Below are positions 52,833 through 60,531 of a stretch of 64,000 nt of DNA, in pieces. Made by a program: the position numbers and the translations under genes. Position 1 is the stretch's first letter, and each line of letters begins with the position of its first letter. The notes beneath the pieces are model-generated. The model was not told the origin of the DNA and did not search any database. It saw only the letters and a program-made list of their open reading frames with translations. The DNA comes from JAJZJT01 sp964610905 (GTDB lineage: Bacteria; Actinomycetota; Acidimicrobiia; Acidimicrobiales; RAAP-2): the NCBI GenBank assembly GCA_964610905.1, contig CAZSYT010000001.1, forward strand, positions 58,944 to 122,943, written 5' to 3'.

Positions 52833-54734
52833 TCAGCTGGCCGGCAGGTGGAGGTGGACGGCGAGGTGCTCGTCCACGTGGAGGGTGGCGCCCTTCGGCA
52901 CCAGGATCGTGGTGTCGGTGGCGTCGACCAGGGCGAGACCGTCCACGCGGTTGCCCGGGCGGAGCAGGTCGCGGTCGTACACCGGGACGTCGGCGGCGGC
53001 GCCGTCCCGCCAGACGGTGCGGGTGCCCTTCTGCGCGGCGCTGGCGTCCTCTCCCTCCATGGGATAGGTGGCCATCTCCGCCTGCGGGATGGGCACGGTG
53101 GCCCGCATCCGCAGCGCCCGGACGCCGGCGCCGGTGGCGGCGGCGGGGATGGTGGTGCCGTCGAAGGGCTCCACCACCGAGCCGTCGGCCCGGTCGATCT
53201 CGAGCTGGTACGACAGCTTGGACGGCTCGCTCCCCTCGCCGGCGGCGTCGAGCCCGGCTCGCTTGGCGGCGGCGGCCAGCTGCTCGGCCAGGTCGGTGCC
53301 GGGCCGCAGCTCGTAGACGTGTGCCAGGTCCATCCCCGAGATCCCGAAGGCGGAGAACACCGAGGACTGCGGCAGCGAGAGCACCCGCGGCACGCCGCAG
53401 GCCTCCGCCACCTCGGCGCCGTAGAGCCCGCCGCCTCCGCCGAAGGCCAGCAGGGTGAACGCCGACGGCGGCGTCCCGCTCTCGGCGATCATGGCGGCCA
53501 CCTTGTCGGCGGCGACCTTCACCAGGGCCCGGTGGACCTGCCATGCCGCCTCTTCCACCGGGTCGCTTCCGGCCACCCGCTCGAGCGCGGTGCGGGCGCG
53601 GACCGGGTCGAGACGCCGCCGGCCCCCGAGGAAGTAGTTGGGGTCGAGGTGGCCGAGCACGACCTCGGCGTCGCTGGCGGTGGCGCGCTGGCCGCCGAGC
53701 CCGTAGCAGGCGGGACCGGGCGAGGCACCGGCCGACTCGGGACCTACCGTGTAGGTGCCGTCCGTGTGGCCGGCGAGCGAGCCGCCTCCACCCCCGACGG
53801 CGTCGACCCGGACCATGGGCACGTGCACGGCGACCCCGGCGACGCGCGGGTCGGCCTCGAAGGGGACGTGCGCACCCGAGACGACGGCCACGTCCGTCGA
53901 CGTGCCGCCGACGTCCATCGTGACAACGTGGTCGAGGCCCAGCCGGGCGCTCACCGCGGCCGCGCCGTACACCCCGCCGATGGGGCCCGAGTTGTACGTC
54001 TCGACGGCACGGGTCTTGGCCACCCGCGCCACACCGCCCGACGAGTGCACGATCAGCAGGGGGTGGGGATGGCCCTCGCTGCGGAGGTCCTCGTCGGCCT
54101 TGTAGAGGAAGCGGACCATGTCGGGGTGGAGGTAGGCGTTGATGACGGCGGTGGCCGTACGCCGCTCGGCACCGGGACGGGGCGTGATCTCCGACGCCAG
54201 CAGGCAGGGGACCGCCCCGAGGTAGTGGCGCGGGTACTCCGTCTGCACGATCTTCTTGACGGCTTCCTCTGCCGTCGGGTCGTCCTCGGACCCGGCGAAG
54301 CTGACCACCAGGATGCGAGCTCCGCCGACAAGCAGGTCCCGCACCACGGCGCGGACTTCGCCGGCGTCGAACGGGTCGGCGACCTCGGCGACGAGGTCGC
54401 GTCGCATCAGGAACTCGTACAGCGTGGAGTCGCCCTCGCCGTAGAGCCGATCGGCGGCGCCCGAGCTGACCAGCAGGCCGATGCGGGGACCTGTCCGCTG
54501 GATGATCGAGTTGGTCCCGATGGTCGACGAGAACCGGAAGACCTCGGTGTCGAGCAGCAACGCCTGGACGCTCGGGTAGCCGAGCCGTCTGGCCCCCTCG
54601 GCCACGCAGTTGGCGAGGCACTCGGTAAGGTCGTGTGGGGTGGTGTCCACCTTGACGCGCTCGGCGCTCCCGTCACGGGTGAAGTACCCGTCCGTGAACG
54701 TGCCGCCCGTGTCGATGTTGATCGTCGCGGTCAA
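52833..54734 (-). CDS. Second HyuA-type (alpha') ATP-binding subunit
   Basis: This 633-residue protein has phosphate motifs DTGGTFTD at residues 8-15 and MDVGGTSTD later, GGVARVAKTRAVETYNSGPIGG and ESAGASPGPACYGLGG. It is HyuA-type but clearly divergent from the 739-residue one. Acetophenone carboxylase is known to have two different HyuA-type subunits, so this fits an alpha-alpha'-beta-gamma enzyme. The start appears to be TTG (54734), preceded by GAAGGGGG; there is no ATG or GTG in frame close by. First gene of the operon, 43 bp from operator site 11. Confidence 0.88.
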   Translation of the reverse strand: MTATINIDTGGTFTDGYFTRDGSAERVKVDTTPHDLTECLANCVAEGARRLGYPSVQALLLDTEVFRFSSTIGTNSIIQRTGPRIGLLVSSGAADRLYGEGDSTLYEFLMRRDLVAEVADPFDAGEVRAVVRDLLVGGARILVVSFAGSEDDPTAEEAVKKIVQTEYPRHYLGAVPCLLASEITPRPGAERRTATAVINAYLHPDMVRFLYKADEDLRSEGHPHPLLIVHSSGGVARVAKTRAVETYNSGPIGGVYGAAAVSARLGLDHVVTMDVGGTSTDVAVVSGAHVPFEADPRVAGVAVHVPMVRVDAVGGGGGSLAGHTDGTYTVGPESAGASPGPACYGLGGQRATASDAEVVLGHLDPNYFLGGRRRLDPVRARTALERVAGSDPVEEAAWQVHRALVKVAADKVAAMIAESGTPPSAFTLLAFGGGGGLYGAEVAEACGVPRVLSLPQSSVFSAFGISGMDLAHVYELRPGTDLAEQLAAAAKRAGLDAAGEGSEPSKLSYQLEIDRADGSVVEPFDGTTIPAAATGAGVRALRMRATVPIPQAEMATYPMEGEDASAAQKGTRTVWRDGAAADVPVYDRDLLRPGNRVDGLALVDATDTTILVPKGATLHVDEHLAVHLHLPAS

Positions 54735-54777
54735 CCCTGCCCCCTTCCCGAAGGCCGCTCATGTGCGTCTGCCATTA

Positions 54778-54792
54778 TTACGTTCAACGTAA
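54778..54792. promoter_or_regulatory. Palindromic operator site 11 (TTACGT-TCA-ACGTAA)
   Basis: This perfect palindrome lies 44 bp upstream of the carboxylase operon (start 54734). Site 12 lies 148 bp further, controlling the divergent acyl-CoA dehydrogenase operon. Confidence 0.75.
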
Positions 54793-54939
54793 AGTTCGTC
54801 AAGCCGAACGGAGCGACGGCGCGTCGGCCCTGGCAGCGACGCCGGTCGGCCCTTGGGCCGGTGACGGGAGAGCTCGGCGCTGCCGTCGGACCCTCCCCCG
54901 GGCCCACGAGCAGTCCCCGGCAGTGCAGCGGCACAAACT

Positions 54940-54954
54940 TGACGTTTGACGTTC
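54940..54954. promoter_or_regulatory. Palindromic operator site 12 (TGACGT-TTG-ACGTTC)
   Basis: This copy lies only 20 bp from the GTG start of the acyl-CoA dehydrogenase gene, so it likely overlaps the promoter or transcription start. Confidence 0.65.
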
Positions 54955-54974
54955 AGTGCGATCCAATCTGCACC

Positions 54975-56138
54975 GTGGACTTCGCGCTGACCGAAGAGCA
55001 GGAGCTGCTCCGCCAGACGGTGCGCAGCGCGCTCGAGTCGTTCTGCACCAAGGCGTGGCTCGACGACCTGGAGTCGCGCGAGGAGTACCCGGCCGACCTG
55101 TTCGCCCTCTTCGCCGAGCTTGGGCTCCTCGGGCTCGGCGTCCCCGAGGAGCTCGGGGGGTCGGGCGGCGGCATGGTCGAGCTCGCCATCGTGTGCGAGG
55201 AGCTCGGCCGCTTCGGCGGCTCGGTGAACATGACCTACATGCCCACCGCCGTGTTCGGCAACCAGACGCTGCTCGGCGGGGCCGACCCCGCGATGCAGGC
55301 CCGCTTCATCCCCCGCCTGTCCGCTGGCGAGCTGCGGACGGCGTTCGCCTTGACGGAGCCCGAGGCGGGGTCCGACGCGGCCGCCATCCGCACCCGGGCG
55401 GTCCCCGACGGGGACGGCTACGTGCTGAACGGGTCGAAGATCTGGTCGTCGGGGGCGCTGGCCGCCGACTACCTGGTGCTCTCGGCCCGGACCGGGACGC
55501 TCGACGAGCGCCACACCGGGATCAGCGTGTTCATGGTCGAGGCCGCCAGCCCCGGCGTCGAGATCCGCCCCATCCCCAAGCTCGGCCACCTGGCCGTGCG
55601 CAGCTGCGAGATCCACCTGACCGACTGCTTGGTGCCGGCCGACCAGCTGATCGGCGAGGTCGGTCGCGGGTGGAAGGCGCTGGTGCGCGCGCTCGACGCC
55701 GAGCGCATCTGCGTGGCCGCCATCTGCACGGGGCTGGCGCAGAAGTGCACGGACCTGGCGCTCGACTACGGGCTCGGGCGTCACCAGTTCGGTCAGCCCG
55801 TGGCCTCGTTCCAGGCCATCTCGCACATGCTGGCCGAGATGGAGACGGAGACGGCCGCCTCACGATGGCTCACCCGCTTCGCCGCCTGGCGCGTCGACCA
55901 GGGGCTCCCCGGCACCAAGGAGGCGTCCATGGCCAAGTCGTACGCCACCGAGCTGGCGACCCGAACCGCCACCCGGGCCATGCAGGTCCACGGCGGGTAC
56001 GGCTACAGCAAGGAGTTCGAGATCGAGCGCTTCTACCGCGAGGCCAAGCTCTACGAGGTCGCCGGTGGGTCCACCCAGATCCAGCGCAACCTGATCGCCG
56101 CACGCATGGGCATCCCGGTGTCGGGAGGGCAGCGGTGA
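54975..56138 (+). CDS. Acyl-CoA dehydrogenase (isovaleryl-type catalytic base)
   Basis: This 387-residue enzyme should oxidise an acyl-CoA to an enoyl-CoA with FAD. FALTEPEAGSD and the C-terminal QVHGGYGYSKEFEIERFYREAK are typical. The usual catalytic Glu of medium-chain type (in YEGT) is absent here: the sequence reads VAGGST. A Glu occurs instead at E243 in RALDAERICVAA, where isovaleryl- and long-chain-type dehydrogenases carry their base. The GTG start (54975) has little ribosome-binding site and may be nearly leaderless. Its stop overlaps the next GTG (GTGA). Confidence 0.92.
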   Translation: MDFALTEEQELLRQTVRSALESFCTKAWLDDLESREEYPADLFALFAELGLLGLGVPEELGGSGGGMVELAIVCEELGRFGGSVNMTYMPTAVFGNQTLLGGADPAMQARFIPRLSAGELRTAFALTEPEAGSDAAAIRTRAVPDGDGYVLNGSKIWSSGALAADYLVLSARTGTLDERHTGISVFMVEAASPGVEIRPIPKLGHLAVRSCEIHLTDCLVPADQLIGEVGRGWKALVRALDAERICVAAICTGLAQKCTDLALDYGLGRHQFGQPVASFQAISHMLAEMETETAASRWLTRFAAWRVDQGLPGTKEASMAKSYATELATRTATRAMQVHGGYGYSKEFEIERFYREAKLYEVAGGSTQIQRNLIAARMGIPVSGGQR

Positions 56139-57499
56139 CCGGGCGCACGGCCGGTGCCCCCGGTCGCGCCCTGGTGATCGGCGCCGGCGTCGGCGGCCTG
56201 TGCGCGGCGGCACGGCTCGCCGCTGCGGGGAGCGAGGTGGTGGTGCTCGAGCGCCTGCGCCAGGTCGGCGGCCGCTGGAGCAGCCGGGACATCGACGGGT
56301 TCCGGCTTCCGACGGGCGCCTTCCTGATCGCCATGGACGACCCCCTGGCGGAGACGTTCGACCAGCTCGGCGTGGACTTCCCTGTCCGTGCCATCGACGA
56401 GCGCACCGTCTACTCGGTGCAAGGCCGCCTGGTCGGTACCGGCCAGCGTGGCGGGCTGCGGGCCCTCGTCGGCAGCGCCGCCGAGGTCGACGGCTCCGAC
56501 GCCGACGTGGTGCTGGCCCGCCTGCGCGACGCGCTCGCCTCCCCACCTCCCGACGGCGACGTCCCCCTGCCAGAGTGGCTGGCGTCGGCCGGCGCCGGGC
56601 CGGTCGTCGTGGCCGCCGTCCACGCCCTCGTCCAGGCGTTCATGGGCCTGAACGCGGCCGAGGTGACCGCCACCGCCTTCCTCGACTACCTGCGGGCCAC
56701 CGCCGGGCGCGGGCGCCACGGCGTGCCGCCGGCGGGCTCGCGCTCGCTGGCCGAGAACCTCGCCCGCTTCGTGACCTCCCACGGCGGCGACGTCCGCCTG
56801 GGCTCGGCGGCCAAGGATCTCGTCGTCGAGGAGGGGCGCGTCGTCGGTGCCGAGCTGGCCGGCGGCGTTCGGCTGCGGGCCGACGTGGTGGTGTCGGACG
56901 TCGGGCTCGGCACCACGGCCCGGCTCCTCGAGCACGCCGACGTCGGCGCCGCCGCCCACGTCCGAGGCCTGGCCGGCACGGTCAGCGCGGCACCCGGGAT
57001 CACCTGCTTCGTTGCGTCGAGGGAGCCGTTCTTCGACCACCCGGTCGTGGTCGTGACCGGCACGCGGCGGGTGTGCCTCGTGACGACGCCCACGCTGGTC
57101 GCCCCGGAGCTGGCCCCGGCGGGCTGGCACATCACGGAGTCGATCAGCACCTTCGCCTCGTCGGCGGACGACTCGGACCCCAAGGGCGAGCTGGCGGAGC
57201 ACCTGGCCGACCTCGACGACCTGCTCGGGGAGTGGCGGTCGCGCGGGCGCCTGCTGCAGAGCGCCACCTACCGGGGCGAGTGGCCCGTCTACCGGTCCTG
57301 GCCCGGTACGGATCCCACCGACCGGTTCCCGGTGCCCGGCCTGGTGCTGGTCGGGGACTCGGTGAAGCCGCCGGGCTGGCCGGGCACGGGCGCCTCCGCC
57401 GAGAGCGCACGGCTCGCCGTCGAGGGGATCCTCGGCGGCCACCACGGACACGCGTTGCACACGACGGCGACCGCCGTCCCAGACACGACAGGGAGGTGA
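56135..57499 (+). CDS. FAD-dependent oxidoreductase (desaturase/amine-oxidase-like)
   Basis: This 454-residue flavoprotein has VIGAGVGGLCAAARLAAAGSEVVVLERLRQVGGRWSS at the N-terminus and the C-terminal FAD segment PVPGLVLVGDSVKPPGWPGTGASAESARLAV. It resembles phytoene-desaturase-like enzymes, as does the 36620 gene. It is coupled on both sides by GTGA overlaps with the acyl-CoA dehydrogenase and PaaK-like ligase, so it should act on an intermediate between those steps. The substrate is unknown. Confidence 0.85.
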   Translation: MTGRTAGAPGRALVIGAGVGGLCAAARLAAAGSEVVVLERLRQVGGRWSSRDIDGFRLPTGAFLIAMDDPLAETFDQLGVDFPVRAIDERTVYSVQGRLVGTGQRGGLRALVGSAAEVDGSDADVVLARLRDALASPPPDGDVPLPEWLASAGAGPVVVAAVHALVQAFMGLNAAEVTATAFLDYLRATAGRGRHGVPPAGSRSLAENLARFVTSHGGDVRLGSAAKDLVVEEGRVVGAELAGGVRLRADVVVSDVGLGTTARLLEHADVGAAAHVRGLAGTVSAAPGITCFVASREPFFDHPVVVVTGTRRVCLVTTPTLVAPELAPAGWHITESISTFASSADDSDPKGELAEHLADLDDLLGEWRSRGRLLQSATYRGEWPVYRSWPGTDPTDRFPVPGLVLVGDSVKPPGWPGTGASAESARLAVEGILGGHHGHALHTTATAVPDTTGR

Positions 57500-58848
57500 A
57501 GGGGTTGCCCGACGGTACCTACTACGACCGCGAGCTCGAGACGATGCCCTGGGAGAAGGTGCAGGCGCTCACCTTCGAGCGCACGCGCCAGCAGATCGAG
57601 CGCGTGCACGCGCTGTCGCCGTGGTATAGGCGACGTCTCGACGAGGCCGGCGTCCGCCCCGAGGACATCCGGGACCCCGACGACCTCGCCCGGGTGCCGT
57701 TCATGGACAAGGACGACGAGCGCACCAGCCAAGAGGAGGTGCCGCCCTTCGGCGGGCACCTCTGCGTCCCCGAGCAGGACGTGATCCGCGTGCACGCGTC
57801 GTCGGGGACCACCGGGCTCCCCACGTTCTTCGCCTTCACCGCCGAGGACCTGCGCACCTGGGACGTCGTCATGGGCCGGACCTTCTACACGACCGGCATG
57901 CGGCCCGGCGACCGCTACGCGGTGCTCGGCAACCTGTCGATGTTCTCCGGCGGCATCCCGGCGGTGACCGCCGCCGCCGCCATCGGCGCGCTCGGCGTGC
58001 CCATCGGGGCCACCGCGGGGACGGAGCGGACGCTCGAGCTCGTGAAGCTGCTCGGCGTCAACATCATGGGCGCCACCCCGAGCTTCGCCGTCCACCTCGC
58101 CGAGGTCGTCAAGAAGGCGACCGGTGCGGACGCCCGCTCCCTCGGCCTCAAGTACCTGATGGTCGGCGGCGAGCCCGGCGGCCAGATCCCCGCGCTGCGC
58201 GAGCAGATCGCCGAGACGTGGGGCTGCCCGGTCCGCGACCTGATGGGCATCGGTGAGTTCGCCGGCGCGTGCTTCGCCGAGTCGGAGGACGCGGCCAGCC
58301 TGCACTTCTGCGGTTCGCCCGAGATCCACCTGGAGCTGATCGACCCCGAGACGCTCGAGCCCAAGGCCTGGGAGGACGGTGCCACCGGCGAGCTCGTCTA
58401 CACCGCGGCCGTGCGCCAGGCCACGCCGCTCATCCGCTTCCGCAGCCACGACCACGTCGTGGTGCACATGGACCCCGTCCCCTCGGGGCGCACCGCGCCG
58501 CGGGTGGTGCCGCTCGGGCGCACCGACGACATGCTGCTGGTCCGGGGCATCAACGTCTTCCCGTCGGCGGTGCGCGACGTGGTGGCGTCCTTCGCCCCCC
58601 GGACCACCGGGCACGTGCGCCTCGTGCTGGAGCGGCCCGGGCCCCTGGTCGAGCCCCCGCTGCCCGTCGAGGTCGAGGTGGCCGCCGGCGTCCCCGCCGA
58701 CCAGCACGCCCAGCTGGTCGACGAGCTCGTGGCCAGCATCCGCCAGCGCCTCCACTTCAACCCGCAGATCCGCCTGGTCGGCGAGGGGGAGCTGCCGCGG
58801 ACCTCGCTCAAGACCCAGTACGTGCGCAAGGCCTACGAGGAGGGCTGA
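57496..58848 (+). CDS. Phenylacetate-CoA-ligase-like (PaaK-type) acyl-CoA ligase
   Basis: This 450-residue ligase has HASSGTTGLPTFFAFT, MVGGEPGGQIPALREQIAETWG, MGIGEFAG, LIRFRSHDHV and GRTDDMLLVRGINVFPSAV. This is the PaaK family, which activates aryl-carboxylic acids such as phenylacetate with ATP; benzoylacetate-CoA ligases are also close in some clusters. The GTG overlaps the flavoprotein stop. It ends the acyl-CoA dehydrogenase operon. A role in activating the carboxylase product is possible but not demonstrated. Confidence 0.9.
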   Translation: MKGLPDGTYYDRELETMPWEKVQALTFERTRQQIERVHALSPWYRRRLDEAGVRPEDIRDPDDLARVPFMDKDDERTSQEEVPPFGGHLCVPEQDVIRVHASSGTTGLPTFFAFTAEDLRTWDVVMGRTFYTTGMRPGDRYAVLGNLSMFSGGIPAVTAAAAIGALGVPIGATAGTERTLELVKLLGVNIMGATPSFAVHLAEVVKKATGADARSLGLKYLMVGGEPGGQIPALREQIAETWGCPVRDLMGIGEFAGACFAESEDAASLHFCGSPEIHLELIDPETLEPKAWEDGATGELVYTAAVRQATPLIRFRSHDHVVVHMDPVPSGRTAPRVVPLGRTDDMLLVRGINVFPSAVRDVVASFAPRTTGHVRLVLERPGPLVEPPLPVEVEVAAGVPADQHAQLVDELVASIRQRLHFNPQIRLVGEGELPRTSLKTQYVRKAYEEG

Positions 58849-58879
58849 GCGCGTCTGCGGATAGGGACGCATCCCGGTG

Positions 58880-59479
58880 ACCACCGGTTGCGCCCGTCGG
58901 TGAGCTTGGCGGTGACCAGGAGCACGGCGGCGAGGGGGAGCTGGGCCCGGCGGTGGACGGGTGTGCGGTCGGTGTCGCGCCGGAGCTGCCCGAAGTTCGA
59001 GGGCCAGGCGTCGGTCCGCTCGACCGGCCACCGGGGGCCGAGGGCGATCGGTGCCTACTGCGCCGGCCGGAGGTGGCCCGGGGCCGGCACGTCGGGATGA
59101 CGTCGTCCACCCCGCGCTTGTCGAGCGCCTGGCGCACGAAGGCGACGTCGTCGAGGGTGAGCCCGATGTTCTCGTCGTCGGCGCAGAGGGCCTCCTCGGC
59201 AACGGTGTCGACGACGCCGACGACGATCCACTCGTCCCGCCTCGCCCGCACGGTCGTGTCGGAGGCGTTGGCGCCGCAGAGCCGCTCGGCGTCCTCCCAC
59301 GAGCAGCCGGTCACCGACCGGACGAGCATCACCTCGGAGCAGTCCCGGTCGGGGAGCCGCCGGCGATGGCAACCCAGGGGACGGGTCTTCGGTGCCCGTG
59401 GCACCAGGGGTTCGATCGCAGCCCGGACAGTATCGGCCACCTCGGGATCGAGCGCGTGCTCGATCGTGGGTACCTCCAC
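58880..59479 (-). pseudogene. IS5-type transposase remnant
   Basis: The frame starting near GTG 59479 reads PTIEHALDPEVADTVRAAIEPLVP, RRLPDRDCSEVMLVRSVTGCSWEDAERLCG and TTVRARRDEWIVVGVVDTVAEEAL, the N-terminal region of IS5-family transposases. After a deletion and frameshift it gives ALDKRGVDDVIPTCRP and then WPVERTDAWPSNFGQLRRDTD and AAVLLVTAKLTDGRNRW, the C-terminal end. The catalytic middle (first two Asp) is lost, and no terminal inverted repeats were found. It is an inactive relic between two operons. Confidence 0.8.
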
Positions 59480-59590
59480 GTGGTCGTCGGTCGGTTCACC
59501 GGCACCCCGAGCAGCTCGGGGCCACCCCCACGACCGGTGGACGGCCGCCGGCCCCTGCGGGGAGGTCCTCGACAGGGCCGGGCCCACGCA

Positions 59591-59608
59591 GGGCGGGCCG
59601 GCCCGCCC
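59591..59608 (-). terminator. 18-bp perfect GC palindrome downstream of the UroD-like gene
   Basis: The sequence GGGCGGGCCGGCCCGCCC is fully self-complementary and lies 33 bp past the stop of the gene ending at 59641. It could fold as part of a terminator or be a protein-binding site. Confidence 0.45.
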
Positions 59609-59640
59609 GACGGCCGGCCTGGCTGGTCGGGCCGGGCGGG

Positions 59641-60306
59641 TCAGGCAGTGAGCTTGGCCCCGAGCACGGCCAGGTCCTCCGGGCTCATCCCCGTCGGCAG
59701 CTCGCCGGCGAAGGACCAGAAGAACCCCTCGGAGCGGGGCGGCGGCGGCACCGACTCGGGATTGGTCACGTGCTCGACGGACACGCCGCCGCCGACGACC
59801 CCGACCTCGTCACCGTTCGGGGCGGCCACGATCGCCCCCGACAGGCCGTGCGCGGCGGCGACGGCGGCGGCGTCGTCGACCTCGAGGTCGACCAGGATGG
59901 TGGGCACGTCGTAGAAGCGGGCGGCGTTGGCCAGGGTCTTCAGCCGAGCGCCGGCGTCGGCGGTCACCACGAACAGCACCTGGGCGCCGTTCTCGCAGTA
60001 GGCCCGGGCGGCGGCGACGTCCGTGCCCGGCACCACCGCCGTCATCGCCTGGTCCGCGAGCAGCGGCCGCAGGCGCGGCAGCACGTCGCACCCCACCGCC
60101 GGGTCGGTCCCGACGCCGACGGTGGCTGCATCCGCGTAGAGAGCCTGCACCGTCTGCGCCAGCGCCACCGCCTGGGCCTGGGCGTCGCTCACGTAGACCT
60201 GCAGCGGCACCTGGCCCAGCTCGGCCGCCAGCTCCCCGAGGATCGGGACGTAGGGCACACGGCCGGCCCGGCGCTGCAGCGCGGCCAGGAACACCTCACC
60301 GGCCAT
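59641..60306 (-). CDS. Uroporphyrinogen-decarboxylase-like protein (tentative)
   Basis: This 221-residue protein starts MAGEVFLAALQRRAGRVPYVPILGELAAELGQVPLQVYVSDAQAQA, which resembles the start of UroD/MtaA-like TIM-barrel proteins, but it is much shorter than the usual 330-350 residues. It also has a Rossmann-like middle (QVLFVVTADAGARLKTLANAARFYDVPTILVDLEV). Family is therefore uncertain. It is alone on the minus strand, with operator site 13 located 173 bp upstream. Function unknown. Confidence 0.55.
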   Translation of the reverse strand: MAGEVFLAALQRRAGRVPYVPILGELAAELGQVPLQVYVSDAQAQAVALAQTVQALYADAATVGVGTDPAVGCDVLPRLRPLLADQAMTAVVPGTDVAAARAYCENGAQVLFVVTADAGARLKTLANAARFYDVPTILVDLEVDDAAAVAAAHGLSGAIVAAPNGDEVGVVGGGVSVEHVTNPESVPPPPRSEGFFWSFAGELPTGMSPEDLAVLGAKLTA

Positions 60307-60478
60307 GGCCGGTCCTCTCGCCTGCTGTCGTCACCGGGGACCAAGCGTCCTCTACCATGCCGGCTGCTGTGCGGTACATCGTGGTCACCTCGACCGCCCG
60401 GCCGTCGCTGGTCTGCTCGGCGAGGCCGGCACCGAGCACCTCTGGGTCGTCACGTCGTCGGCGCCCGAACCACACCTA

Positions 60479-60493
60479 TGACGTAATACGTCA
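60479..60493. promoter_or_regulatory. Palindromic operator site 13 (TGACGT-AAT-ACGTCA)
   Basis: This is the longest perfect copy: arms of 8 bp in TATGACGTAATACGTCATA (60477-60495). It lies 173 bp upstream of the UroD-like gene (start 60306); the other side is the 3' end of the molybdopterin gene. Confidence 0.75.
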
Positions 60494-60531
60494 TACTCTA
60501 GACCACGCCGGGCGTCCGGGCAACGGCACCG

